A DNA stretch of 64,000 bases from Clostridioides difficile (GTDB lineage Bacteria; Bacillota; Clostridia; Peptostreptococcales; Peptostreptococcaceae), in contig JABBZI010000016.1 in NCBI GenBank assembly GCA_012955965.1, forward strand, positions 27,799 through 91,798, in the 5' to 3' direction. Below the pieces are notes generated by a model. It worked only from the letters and a program-made list of their open reading frames with translations. It had not been told where the DNA came from and made no database searches. Each line of letters starts with the position of its first letter. Position 1 is the stretch's first letter. This document shows positions 51,948 to 61,711 of this stretch, one piece after another. The translations under genes were made by a program, and so were the position numbers.

Positions 51948-53412
51948 ATTTTATATTAACTAAGTGGTATGTAAAGGTACAAAATAGAATCTTAGGAAAA
52001 TGTACTTCCACTAATTTTATATTAACTAAGTGGTATGTAAAGTATGCTCTTTTTTTAAAAATAATTTTACAAAACGACAAATTTTATATTAACTAAGTGG
52101 TATGTAAAGAATAAAAAATTTAACATAAAAACACCTCTAACTTTTTATTTTATATTAACTAAGTGGTATGTAAAGTGGGTAACTATGTCCATTTTCCAAA
52201 GCCTTAAGGTTATTTTATATTAACTAAGTGGTATGTAAAGTCAACTATTTTTTCATATTGCTCCCAAGCCTTATCATTTTATATTAACTAAGTGGTATGT
52301 AAAGTTGTAAATCATAACAACATTGATGCTTGTGTAAGAACATTTTATATTAACTAAGTGGTATGTAAAGTCAACAGGCATAAAATGTATATATTTATAA
52401 TCTTTTATTTTATATTAACTAAGTGGTATGTAAAGTTGAACACTTTATAACCAACTGAACCTAATACATATAATTTTATATTAACTAAGTGGTATGTAAA
52501 GCTTTTCGTAATATGACTAATGCTATGAATATAGTAAATTTTATATTAACTAAGTGGTATGTAAAGAAATCATCTATAACCTTATTATTTATTTTCTGCG
52601 ATAATTTTATATTAACTAAGTGGTATGTAAAGATAAGAAAATGCAATATCATAATCTTTAACATTTTCATTTTATATTAACTAAGTGGTATGTAAAGTTA
52701 GAGGGGGAGGAACAAATTTCCAAGACGAACCAAATTTTATATTAACTAAGTGGTATGTAAAGGGGATTTTGTTTAGTAAATCAACCAGTTTATTTACACC
52801 ATTTTATATTAACTAAGTGGTATGTAAAGATACATCTACAAACAATAGCTTTAAAGCAGATAAACATTTTATATTAACTAAGTGGTATGTAAAGCAAAAT
52901 AAGCATAAAAATAGACCTTTCCAAAATGTTATTTTATATTAACTAAGTGGTATGTAAAGCAAAGTATATACCTCCCTCATAAAAAGACTAAGTTTATTTT
53001 ATATTAACTAAGTGGTATGTAAAGAGTCTTAACATATACAAATAAAATCCTGCACAAAACATTTTATATTAACTAAGTGGTATGTAAAGTTAACGAATGA
53101 TATAATTGCTCCAGCAGCATCCTTTTATTTTATATTAACTAAGTGGTATGTAAAGATTACTAATATCGCACTAGCTAAGACATTCATTTTCAAGATTTTA
53201 TATTAACTAAGTGGTATGTAAAGCAGATAATAAGAAAGAACTAAGTATATATAATCTAGATTTTATATTAACTAAGTGGTATGTAAAGAAATGCTTGTAA
53301 TGAAGCACAAGAGATTTTATCAGTATTTTATATTAACAATGTGGTATGTAAAGTCGTTTATCATTGCTAGCCTAGCATTCGTACTGGTCAATTTTATATT
53401 AACTATGTGGAC
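51948..53412 (+). CRISPR. Prophage CRISPR array, type I-B repeat, 23 repeats and 22 spacers
   Basis: The 29-base repeat opens ATTTTATATTAACTAAGTGG and ends TATGTAAAG. Units 1-21 are identical; unit 22 (53325) carries AACAATGTGG, and unit 23 (53391) is broken after the first 20 bases with a further change. Spacers are 35-39 bases, mostly 36 or 37. The repeat resembles the chromosomal C. difficile type I-B repeat (8-base handle ATGTAAAG), so host Cas proteins could process it. No cas genes occur in the window. Spacers 8 and 9 resemble this phage's tape-measure gene. Confidence 0.97.
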
Positions 53413-53429
53413 TTAAAATTAAAAATAAT

Positions 53430-53461
53430 CAAAAAACACTTACTCAGGTAGGTGTTTTTTG
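53430..53461 (+). terminator. Terminator of the CRISPR array
   Basis: AAAAAACACTTAC / GTAGGTGTTTTTT around TCAG with a T run, about 20 bases after the last repeat. Confidence 0.85.
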
Positions 53462-53545
53462 ATTGAAAGAAGGTGATTATAATGTAAAAATTTTACTAAT
53501 ATAGTATAATAATCCTATAAATTCATTATAATAAAGGGGGATATT

Positions 53546-54319
53546 ATGGGATTATTTAGTGGAAATGAAAGTTGTTGTATATGTGGAGAAAAAGGTAAAC
53601 AAAAAATATCTGATGGTGTAATATGTTCTGAATGTTTAAAAAAATATAAAGATACATTTTCTATAGTCGAACCAACAGATGTAATTAAAAAAATATCTTC
53701 TGAGGAAATAAAAAAATCAATAAGATTAACACTTGAAAATAAAAAAAGATTTGAATCTTTTAACGCAAGTAAAAAAGTAGGAATTTATTTATTAGTAGAT
53801 GAAAATAAAAAACAATTAATTATATCTGATAAAATAAGCAATTTAAATAAGAATAAGAGAGTATATGACTTTAGGGATATTATTTCATTTGAACTTTTAG
53901 AAGATGATGAATCTATAATTAAAAGTGGATTAGGTGGTGCTATTGGAGGAGGTCTTTTATTTGGCGAAACAGGAGCTATAGCTGGAAGTATATTAGGAAA
54001 GAAAAAAATAAAAACTTATGTAAATAGTTTAAAGATAAAAATTACAATTAATAATATAAAGAATTCTACAAAGTATATATATTTAATTAATTCTAAAATT
54101 TCTACAAATTCAAGTTTATATAAAGAATCTTATAATTATGCCCAAGAGATTTTATCAACTTTGTCTATAATAACAAGTTTTAAGAGTATAGAAGATAAAA
54201 AAGAGTCTATATCTAGTTCTACAGCTGATGAAATATTAAAATATAAGAATTTGTTAAATATGGAAGCTATTACACAAGAAGAATTTGATGCTAAGAAAAA
54301 AGAATTGCTAAATTTATAA
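53546..54319 (+). CDS. Zinc-ribbon / SHOCT-domain accessory protein
   Basis: 257 residues. An N-terminal zinc ribbon (CCICGEKGKQ, ICSECLKKY), a middle PH-like region (YDFRDIISFELLEDDESIIK) with a glycine-rich helical segment (GGAIGGGLLFGETGAIAGSI), and a C-terminal SHOCT motif (ADEILKYKNLLNMEAITQEE, FDAKKKELL). SHOCT motifs mediate oligomerisation. The role in phage is unknown; it is an accessory gene with its own hairpins on both sides. Spacer 21 resembles part of it. Confidence 0.8.
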   Translation: MGLFSGNESCCICGEKGKQKISDGVICSECLKKYKDTFSIVEPTDVIKKISSEEIKKSIRLTLENKKRFESFNASKKVGIYLLVDENKKQLIISDKISNLNKNKRVYDFRDIISFELLEDDESIIKSGLGGAIGGGLLFGETGAIAGSILGKKKIKTYVNSLKIKITINNIKNSTKYIYLINSKISTNSSLYKESYNYAQEILSTLSIITSFKSIEDKKESISSSTADEILKYKNLLNMEAITQEEFDAKKKELLNL

Positions 54320-54357
54320 TATATAAGCACTTACTTAAAAATAAGTAAGTGCTTATA
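54320..54357. repeat. Perfect 16-bp hairpin, AAGCACTTAC type
   Basis: ATATAAGCACTTACTT / AAGTAAGTGCTTATAT around AAAAAT, between the SHOCT gene and the tape measure. Symmetric, so it may terminate either direction. Confidence 0.75.
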
Positions 54358-54385
54358 TTATGTTAAAAAAGAAAGGAGGTTAAAA

Positions 54386-56674
54386 ATGGCAACTATACAA
54401 ACATCTATCCGAATTTTCGACGGAATGACACCTGCTTTTAGGCACATGACTAATGCTATGAATATTGTATTAAGTTCATTCGAGCAATTACAAAGAACAT
54501 CTAGCAATGCTATAGATGCTAATAGTATTAGAACAGCTAGAGAAGAACTAGCACGTGCAGAAGCTGGGTTTGATAGATTAGAACAACAAATAAGAGAAGC
54601 TGATGGGCAACAGCGAAGACTTAATGAGGATATAAATAAGGGTGCAAGTTCTACAGATAGATTAGTTGGAAGTGTAAAGAAGTTAGCAGCAACTTATTTA
54701 GGTATAAGAACATTAGGAGGTCTAGGAAATTTAAGCGACCAGATGACAAGTACTAATGCGAGATTGAACATGATAAATGATGGTCAACTCTCAGATGGAG
54801 GGTTAAATAAGATGATTTTCCAATCTGCTGAAAGGTCTCGTGCATCTTACTTAGACACAGCACAGATAGTCTCAAGGATAGGTATGAATGCAGGAAGTGC
54901 ATTTTCTAGTACTAGAGAAATTGTAAGTTTTGCTGAACAACTCAACAAAAAGTTCATAATTGCAGGAGCTAGTACCCAAGAAATGAGTTCGGCACTTTTG
55001 CAACTTACGCAGGGATTGGGTTCTGGCGTATTAAGAGGTGAGGAACTGAATGCTGTATTTGAGTCAGCACCTAATATTATCCGCTCGATTGCCGATTATC
55101 TTGATGTCGACATAGGAAAAATAAGAGGAATGGCATCAGAGGGAATGTTAACAGCAGATATTGTAAAAAACTCATTACTTTCAGCAGCAGAGCAGACCAA
55201 TGCAGAATTTGAGAAGATGCCTTATACATTAGGTCAAATCTTTACTAGTGTAAAAAATAATGCAGTTATGATATTTGGAGCTATACAGAAGAAAATTGAG
55301 GATACAGTTTCAAGCAAAGGATTTAGAACTTTCATAACTGATGTTAAAGACTCATTATACGTACTTGGAGCAGTTGGTTTTAATGTATTTAGTGGATTTG
55401 TTAATTTACTGAGTAGTCCAGCTTTTCAAAGTTTTTCAAACACAATGATTGTTGGGATAAGTTTAATTTCACAAGCACTAGGCTGGATAGTAACACAAGC
55501 ATTAAACCTTGCTAATATATTTGCACAAAATTGGAGTATAATAGGTCCAATTATAGCAGGGGTTGTAGGGATTTTAGGTACTTATTTGATTGCATTAGGA
55601 AGTATATGGCTTTGGGAAACTTTATGCAAAGTATCAAAAAATGCCTTAGCAATTGCTTCTGCGATACATGCTTTAGCAGTACATGCAGAATTAACAGAAA
55701 CTCAAATGGCTACAGTTGCTCAATGGGGTTTAAATGCAGCTATTTTGGCGTGTCCGATTTTTTGGATAGTTGCAGGAATAATAGCTTTAGTAGTAGCTTT
55801 ATTTGTAGGAGTAGCAATATTCAATCATTTTGCAAAAACAAGTATATCTGCGATAGGTGTTGTTGCAGGAGCAATATCAGTTGCAGCTGCTTTTATAGGA
55901 AACTTATTCATTGCAACAGGGAATTTAATGATAGACATTGTAGCTTTAATATATAATACTTTAGCAGGTTTTGCAGAGTTCTTTGCTAATTTTTTAGATG
56001 ACCCAATTGGCTCTGTTATAAGAGCAGTATCTGGAATGGCTAATGCTGTATTAGGTATTATAAGAAGTATCGCAAGTGCATTTGATACAGTTTTTGGCTC
56101 AAATTTGGCAGATGCAGTAAGTGGATGGCAAGATACATTACAAGGTTGGACTGACAAAGTAGCAGGAGAAGCTAAGATAAAAGTTGAACGAATGGACCCT
56201 AATAAACTGCATTTTGACAGATTTAATTATGGAAAAGCTTGGGATGCAGGATATAAATGGGGAGATAAACTAGAAACTAATATAAAAGATAAATTCGATA
56301 TTAGCAAAATAGCAGAAAAGGCAAAAAAAGATTTAGGATTAGACGACCTTTGGGACAAAAAATATGGTCTTGGCGATTCAATAGGTTCAGCGGGACTAAA
56401 CTCTCCACTGAACGATGCAGCAAAAGGAGCAAAGGACACAGCAGGAAACACTGCAAAAATGGCAAAGACAATGGATAAAAGTCAAGAAGACCTTAAATAT
56501 CTTAGAGACATTGCAGAGCAAGAAGTAATCAATAAATTTACAGGAGTCAACATTAAAATTGACATGAACAACACAAACAACATAAGTAAAGATGCAGATG
56601 TAGATGGAATAGTAAATGTGCTAACAGAAAAACTAAACGACGCCATGATTGTATCGGCGGAAGGAATAGTTTAG
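54386..56674 (+). CDS. Tape measure protein
   Basis: 762 residues. Sets tail length and is ejected at infection. N-terminal tape-measure domain ([74 protein letters not shown]), central hydrophobic helices (about 380-540) that can cross the target membrane, and a helical C-terminus. GAAAGGAGGT precedes the ATG. Two regions of the gene (54435-54470 and 55356-55392) resemble spacers 9 and 8 of the adjacent array. Confidence 0.92.
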   Translation: MATIQTSIRIFDGMTPAFRHMTNAMNIVLSSFEQLQRTSSNAIDANSIRTAREELARAEAGFDRLEQQIREADGQQRRLNEDINKGASSTDRLVGSVKKLAATYLGIRTLGGLGNLSDQMTSTNARLNMINDGQLSDGGLNKMIFQSAERSRASYLDTAQIVSRIGMNAGSAFSSTREIVSFAEQLNKKFIIAGASTQEMSSALLQLTQGLGSGVLRGEELNAVFESAPNIIRSIADYLDVDIGKIRGMASEGMLTADIVKNSLLSAAEQTNAEFEKMPYTLGQIFTSVKNNAVMIFGAIQKKIEDTVSSKGFRTFITDVKDSLYVLGAVGFNVFSGFVNLLSSPAFQSFSNTMIVGISLISQALGWIVTQALNLANIFAQNWSIIGPIIAGVVGILGTYLIALGSIWLWETLCKVSKNALAIASAIHALAVHAELTETQMATVAQWGLNAAILACPIFWIVAGIIALVVALFVGVAIFNHFAKTSISAIGVVAGAISVAAAFIGNLFIATGNLMIDIVALIYNTLAGFAEFFANFLDDPIGSVIRAVSGMANAVLGIIRSIASAFDTVFGSNLADAVSGWQDTLQGWTDKVAGEAKIKVERMDPNKLHFDRFNYGKAWDAGYKWGDKLETNIKDKFDISKIAEKAKKDLGLDDLWDKKYGLGDSIGSAGLNSPLNDAAKGAKDTAGNTAKMAKTMDKSQEDLKYLRDIAEQEVINKFTGVNIKIDMNNTNNISKDADVDGIVNVLTEKLNDAMIVSAEGIV

Positions 56675-56689
56675 GAAGGAGGTGTAGCC

Positions 56690-57379
56690 GTGGCTTATGA
56701 CTTTTATTTAGATGGAGTGCAATTACCAATACCTCCTGCAAAATTAGAGATTAAAGTAACAAATAAGAATAAGACAGTAGACCTAATAAATACTGGAGAA
56801 GTAAATATATTAAAAAAAGAAGGGCTATCTGAAATAAGTTTTGAAGCAGAATTTACACATAATAAATTACCTTTTTATCGTGGTCAATTTAAAGATGTTC
56901 AATTCTTTTTAAGTAAACTAGAACTATTAAAAACAGATTGTAAGCCATTCCAATTTATTGTGTCTCGACAGCTTGGGAATAAAGTACTATTTAACACTAA
57001 TATGAAAGTATCCCTTGAAGAATATACAATCTTAGAAGACGCCGACAATGGCTCAGATACGAAAGTTTCTATTAAATTAAAACAATATAGAGATTATTCA
57101 ACTAAAAAGTTAGTTCCTGCGACACCTAAAAGTGATAGTGGGAGACCAAACGTAAAAATAGAACCTAAGAGGGTCGATTCAGTCAATGCACCAAACACTA
57201 AAACATATACAGTTAAAAGTGGTGATTCTCTTTGGTCAATTTGTCAAAAACAACTTGGAAATGGTTCTTTATATAAAAAAGTATATGAGTTAAATAAATC
57301 TATGATGGATAAAGCTAACAAGGGTAAAAAAGTGCCTAAATATACTGTTTACAAGGGGCAGGTGTTGAGGCTTGGCTGA
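56690..57379 (+). CDS. LysM-domain baseplate protein, XkdP-like
   Basis: 229 residues: an N-terminal tail domain (YDFYLDGVQLPIPPAKLEIK) and a C-terminal LysM (about 168-228: KTYTVKSGDSLWSICQKQLG). Binds the hub or peptidoglycan at the tail tip. GTG start after AAGGAGGTG. Overlaps the hub gene by eight bases. Confidence 0.88.
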   Translation: MAYDFYLDGVQLPIPPAKLEIKVTNKNKTVDLINTGEVNILKKEGLSEISFEAEFTHNKLPFYRGQFKDVQFFLSKLELLKTDCKPFQFIVSRQLGNKVLFNTNMKVSLEEYTILEDADNGSDTKVSIKLKQYRDYSTKKLVPATPKSDSGRPNVKIEPKRVDSVNAPNTKTYTVKSGDSLWSICQKQLGNGSLYKKVYELNKSMMDKANKGKKVPKYTVYKGQVLRLG

Positions 57380-59342
57380 TGAATTAGTATTAGCAAATGA
57401 TAGAGATATAAGGTTAGTTATTGCCCACTTAGAAGATTTCTATGAACCAGTTGTTTTGGATGGAATCACATGGGAAATAGAAAGGCGAGGAATACCAAGT
57501 AAATTAGAATTTACAATAGTTATGGATAAGATATTAGAGTTTTGTGAGGGAAATTCTGTAAGATTATATTACAAGGGTGTAGGCATATTTTATGGATATA
57601 TATTTCAGAAGAAAAGAGACAAAGAAAATCATATCAAGATAGTTGCCTATGACCAGTTAAGATATTTTAAAAATAAAGATACTTATGTATATAGTAATAA
57701 AACTGCAAGTGAACTTGTAAAAATGTTGTCAAAAGATTTTAATTTAAAATACAATGTTATAGAAGATACTAAGTATAAAATATCAAGAGTTGAAGAAAAT
57801 AAAACACTCTTTGATATGATATTAACTGCACTAGATGATACTCTAAGAGAGAAAAAGGAAATGTATGTACTCTATGATGATTTTGGAAGAATAACATTAA
57901 AGAATGTTGCATCAATGAAATTAGATACTGTTATGAATAATGATGTAATAGAAGATTTTGACTATAACTCAAGCATTGATAGTGATACTTATACAAAAAT
58001 TAAACTTGTCAGAGACAACGAGGAGTCAGGTAAAAGAGATGTTTATATTGCACAAGATTCTACACATATGAGAAGTTGGGGAATACTTCAAATGTTTGAT
58101 ACAGTAGACAAGAACATGAGTGAAGCAGAAATAAAACAAAAATGTGATATACTTTTAAAACTATATAATAAGAAAACTAAGTCGCTAAGTTTAAAAAACG
58201 CAATTGGAGATATTAGAGTAAGAGCAGGTTGTTTAGTACCTGTTTTTTTGTCGTTAGGAGATATAGAGTTACAAAATTATATGTTAGTTGAGAAAGTTAA
58301 ACATACTTTTGAAAATAATTCACATTTCATGGATTTAACTTTAGTTGATGGAGACGAGTTCGCTTCTTATTCTTCAAGTTCCTATTCAAGTGGAAATACA
58401 AATAATAAAGATGAAAAGAAAAATGGTACTACAGAAAGTACTGCAAGTAAAGAAGATACTGAAATGGCTAATAAAATTAATAAACTACTTAAAGGTAAAT
58501 TATCAAATACAGGAAATATATTTGTTAAATATTCAAATGCTTATAAAGTTAATCCAGCACTAATGGCGGCTATATCAATGCACGAATCAGCTAGAGGAAC
58601 TTCAAATATTGCAAATACTAAAAATAATTTCTTCGGAATGAGAATAGATGGAAAGTATTTAAGTTTTTCAAGTACTGATGAAGGAATAAAAAGAGGTATA
58701 AGTAATTTATCAAGAAACTATATCTATCAAGGTAGAAAAACATTAGAAAGTATCAGAAATAAGTATTCTTCAAGTTCAGATAAAGAATGGGTAAAATGTG
58801 TGAGTGCATTTTATAAACAAATAACAGGGAGTAATTACGATAATTCAAGTGGTACAGGAATTGGAAGTGATGAAGAAGCAGAAAAGAATTTAAAAGATAC
58901 AACTTATCAAGTTCAAAATAATAGCACTGCTAATACATCAACAAACAATAATAGTAAAGTAAGTAAAGTCATTCAAGAAGCAAAAAATCAACTTGGTAAG
59001 CCATATGCGTGGGGTGGTAATGGTCCTAAAAGTTTTGATTGTAGTGGTCTTATGATTTGGGCATTTAAGAGAGGTGCAGGAATAAATCTACCCAGAGTTT
59101 CAGCAGACCAATCAAAAGATAGTAGAGGAAAACTATTATGCAACATAAATGATGTAAAAGCTGGGGATTTAGTATTCTTTGCATACAATCAAGGAAAAGG
59201 AAAGGTACATCATGTTGGACTATGTATAGGAAATGACCAGTTCATACATTCGCCAAAGACTGGTGATGTAGTCAAAATAAGTAGTTTAAGTGGTAGACAA
59301 AATAAGAATCATGATTTTGCAAGAGCTAGAAGATTCTTTTAA
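57372..59342 (+). CDS. Baseplate hub fused to lysozyme-like and NlpC/P60 domains
   Basis: 656 residues. The N-terminal 330 are XkdQ/gpD-like hub (LVIAHLEDFYEPVVLDGITW, VRAGCLVPVFLSLGDIELQN). Residues about 385-480 are a glucosaminidase-type domain with catalytic Glu405 (MHESARGTSN). Residues about 540-656 are an NlpC/P60 endopeptidase with Cys557 (SFDCSGLM) and a His near 613 (VHHVGLC). The two enzymes would open glycan and peptide bonds during entry. PBSX XkdQ is about half this size, so the fusion is notable. TTG start. Confidence 0.88.
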   Translation: MADELVLANDRDIRLVIAHLEDFYEPVVLDGITWEIERRGIPSKLEFTIVMDKILEFCEGNSVRLYYKGVGIFYGYIFQKKRDKENHIKIVAYDQLRYFKNKDTYVYSNKTASELVKMLSKDFNLKYNVIEDTKYKISRVEENKTLFDMILTALDDTLREKKEMYVLYDDFGRITLKNVASMKLDTVMNNDVIEDFDYNSSIDSDTYTKIKLVRDNEESGKRDVYIAQDSTHMRSWGILQMFDTVDKNMSEAEIKQKCDILLKLYNKKTKSLSLKNAIGDIRVRAGCLVPVFLSLGDIELQNYMLVEKVKHTFENNSHFMDLTLVDGDEFASYSSSSYSSGNTNNKDEKKNGTTESTASKEDTEMANKINKLLKGKLSNTGNIFVKYSNAYKVNPALMAAISMHESARGTSNIANTKNNFFGMRIDGKYLSFSSTDEGIKRGISNLSRNYIYQGRKTLESIRNKYSSSSDKEWVKCVSAFYKQITGSNYDNSSGTGIGSDEEAEKNLKDTTYQVQNNSTANTSTNNNSKVSKVIQEAKNQLGKPYAWGGNGPKSFDCSGLMIWAFKRGAGINLPRVSADQSKDSRGKLLCNINDVKAGDLVFFAYNQGKGKVHHVGLCIGNDQFIHSPKTGDVVKISSLSGRQNKNHDFARARRFF

Positions 59343-59355
59343 GCGAGGTGATAAT

Positions 59356-59616
59356 ATGAGTCAAGAATTATTGCAAATAATTAAAAAGGCAGCAATGGAT
59401 GCAGTAGAGACAAGTAATCCAATGACTCTTGCATTTGGAACTATAGAAAGTGTTAATCCTTTAGTAGTTAAGATAGAACAGAAATTGTCTATTGGTGAAT
59501 TTTTTTTAATACAAACAGATACATTTAAAAGATATACAGATAAAAAGATAGGAGATAAATTAGTTTTAATTCGTATGCAAGGAGGACAACAGTATTTAAT
59601 TTTAGATAGGATGTGA
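59356..59616 (+). CDS. DUF2577 baseplate protein, XkdR-like
   Basis: 86 residues (LLQIIKKAAMDAVETSNPMT, IESVNPLVVKIEQKLSIGEF, QGGQQYLILDRM). ATG after GAGGTGATAAT; longer upstream frame overlaps the hub gene and lacks a site. Part of the baseplate wedge set. Confidence 0.82.
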   Translation: MSQELLQIIKKAAMDAVETSNPMTLAFGTIESVNPLVVKIEQKLSIGEFFLIQTDTFKRYTDKKIGDKLVLIRMQGGQQYLILDRM

Positions 59617-59620
59617 TGAA

Positions 59621-60040
59621 GTGATACCAACAGACACTATTGACTATGATATAGAAGATGTATCAATTATAAACTTTGATGTAAGAGAAGAACCAAGTAA
59701 GACCTTTAAATTAAATATAGAAAAAAATAAAGTAGATGGTATTTGTGATGATGTGGAAGCATTAAAACAGACCATCTTTTTGATTTTAAATACTGAAAGA
59801 TATGAGCACTTTATTTATTCTTGGAATTATGGGGTCGAGTTGAACGACCTTATTGGAGAACCTGTCTCATATGTAATACCCGAGTTAGAGAGAAGGATAA
59901 CAGAAGCATTAGTGCAGGATGATAGAATTGAAAATGTAGATAATTTTGAGTTTGAAAATATAAAGGGTAAAGTACATTGTAAGTTCATAGTTCACAGTAA
60001 ATATGGAAATATAAAAGCAGAGAAGGTGGTGAGTGTATAA
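59621..60040 (+). CDS. DUF2634 baseplate protein, XkdS-like
   Basis: 139 residues, gp25-like wedge subunit with the ILNTERYEHFIYSWNYGVEL motif (conserved in GPW/gp25 lysozyme-like sheath initiators). GTG start; adjacent to XkdR- and XkdT-like genes. Confidence 0.85.
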   Translation: MIPTDTIDYDIEDVSIINFDVREEPSKTFKLNIEKNKVDGICDDVEALKQTIFLILNTERYEHFIYSWNYGVELNDLIGEPVSYVIPELERRITEALVQDDRIENVDNFEFENIKGKVHCKFIVHSKYGNIKAEKVVSV

Positions 60041-61090
60041 TTGTTTGAGTTAATGACTTTTGAAAATATAATTAAAAGAATGTTAGATAGTGTACCAAAT
60101 ACACTAGATAAGAGAGAAGGTTCTATAATATATAATGCCTTGGCACCAGTGGCTATCGAATTGACAGAAGCTTATATAGCAATGGATGAAATGCTAGACC
60201 AAACATTTGTAGATACTGCTAGTTACTATTATTTAGAGAAAAGATGTAAGGAAAGAGGAATTACACCACTTGAAGCTACTAATACAATTGCAAAAGGAGT
60301 CTTTAATATAGATATTCCTCTTGATTCAAGATTCAATCTAGGAGAATACAATTATATTGCAACTGAAAGGATTAGCAAAGGTATATATAAGATGAAATGT
60401 GAAACTGCTGGACCTATCTTTGAACTTGGTAAGTTGATTCCAATTGAATATGTAGACAAATTAGAAACAGCAGAATTGACAGAAATATTGATAAATGGAG
60501 AAGAGGAAGAATCAGAGGACAGTTTAAGACAAAGATACTATGATAGTTTAAATTCACAAAGTTTCGGTGGGAATATACAAAACTATAAGGATGAAGTTAA
60601 TAAATTGCCTGACGTTGGGGGAGTTAAAGTTTATCCAGTTTGGGACGGTGGAGGAACTGTTAAGTTAGTAATAATTAACTCTAACTTCAAAGTACCATCT
60701 GCTGACTTAGTTAATTTAGTACAAGAAGAAATTGACCCTATACAAAATCAAGGAGAAGGTATTGGATTAGCACCTATAGGACATAAAGTTACTGTTACAG
60801 GAGTCGTGAGTACAACTATAAACATATCAGCAGAGATAACATATAAAAGTGGCTATACTTGGGAGAATATAAAGACTATAGCAGAAGAAACAATTGACGA
60901 TTATTTAAATGAACTTAATATGAGCTGGGAAGATGAAGAAAACTTAATAGTTCGTATAGCTCAGATAGAAACTCGTTTGCTAAGTATTGATGGAGTATTA
61001 GACATTGCAAACACAATGATAAATGATGTCAAATCTAATCTAACAATAGATAGTAATAGCATAGTAGTAAGAGGTGAAGTAGTTGGATAA
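60041..61090 (+). CDS. Baseplate J-like protein, XkdT-like
   Basis: 349 residues. N-terminal SVPNTLDKREGSIIYNALAP and MDEMLDQTFVDTASYYYLEK, central PVWDGGGTVKLVIINSNF; matches P2 J/T4 gp6 wedge proteins. TTG start directly after the XkdS-like stop. Confidence 0.9.
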   Translation: MFELMTFENIIKRMLDSVPNTLDKREGSIIYNALAPVAIELTEAYIAMDEMLDQTFVDTASYYYLEKRCKERGITPLEATNTIAKGVFNIDIPLDSRFNLGEYNYIATERISKGIYKMKCETAGPIFELGKLIPIEYVDKLETAELTEILINGEEEESEDSLRQRYYDSLNSQSFGGNIQNYKDEVNKLPDVGGVKVYPVWDGGGTVKLVIINSNFKVPSADLVNLVQEEIDPIQNQGEGIGLAPIGHKVTVTGVVSTTINISAEITYKSGYTWENIKTIAEETIDDYLNELNMSWEDEENLIVRIAQIETRLLSIDGVLDIANTMINDVKSNLTIDSNSIVVRGEVVG

Positions 61091-61700
61091 AGAGATAAAT
61101 CTAATAAGTTACTTACCGCAGATTTTACAAGATAAAGAAGAATATATAAAAGCATTTAATGCAGATAACAAAGAAATAAAGATACTACATGATAAATTAG
61201 ATGATGTCTTAAATGACCAGTTCTTAGAAGATTTGACCATAACTGGTATAAAAAGATGGGAAAAAATAATGTCTATAGTTCCTAAATCAAATGAGAGCCT
61301 AGAGGATAGAAGGTTTAGGATTTTTAGTAAATATATAAGTAAATTACCTTACTCAGAACTATTTTTAAGAAACTGGCTAGATAGTATAGTTGGAGAAGGA
61401 AACTATGAATTAACTATAAATAATGCTACTTATAATATACATCTTGAAAGTGATGCGAGAAATCAAGATTGGTTTAATGAGGTTCATTCTTTTGTAAGCA
61501 GCATCAAACCTTGCAACATGAGTTTTGACTACACTAGAATACTTATAAGTAAAGATAATTATATGAATTTTGGAATAACCACTTTAATGGGTCAAGAGAT
61601 AACAATATATCCTTGGAGTCCACCAAACATAGAAACGTATGGAGAAATTGATATATTAACAGGAAATGGAGTTGGATACCAAGAAATAACAATATTTTAG
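61083..61700 (+). CDS. DUF2313 tail protein, XkdU/YmfQ-like
   Basis: 205 residues (ISYLPQILQDKEEYIKAFNA, DRRFRIFSKYISKLPYSELF). P2 I/gp7-like wedge protein at the baseplate rim where fibres attach. TTG start overlapping the previous gene by eight bases. Confidence 0.85.
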   Translation: MDKEINLISYLPQILQDKEEYIKAFNADNKEIKILHDKLDDVLNDQFLEDLTITGIKRWEKIMSIVPKSNESLEDRRFRIFSKYISKLPYSELFLRNWLDSIVGEGNYELTINNATYNIHLESDARNQDWFNEVHSFVSSIKPCNMSFDYTRILISKDNYMNFGITTLMGQEITIYPWSPPNIETYGEIDILTGNGVGYQEITIF

Positions 61701-61711
61701 GAGGTGATATA

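Noticed and set aside
52110..52146. Spacer 3 as a match to the leader of the Cro-like gene (AAAAAGTTAGAGG at about 30719)
   Set aside because: Only 13 contiguous bases around a common ribosome-site sequence agree; the rest differs.
52567..52603. Spacer 10 as a match to this phage's terminase large-subunit gene near 41190-41225
   Set aside because: Only about 24 of 36 positions agree, mostly in the TATAGATGATTT end, and there is no CCW flank. The in-frame reading is suggestive (NKVIDDF against NKPIDDF) but could be chance.
52485..52680. Open frames inside the CRISPR array
   Set aside because: They read through repeats (FTYHLVNIK is the translated repeat) and have no ribosome site; not genes.
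55531..55956. A 141-codon cysteine-rich frame inside the tape-measure gene
   Set aside because: It lies wholly in another frame of a clear coding region and its odd Cys/Ser content is typical of a shadow frame.
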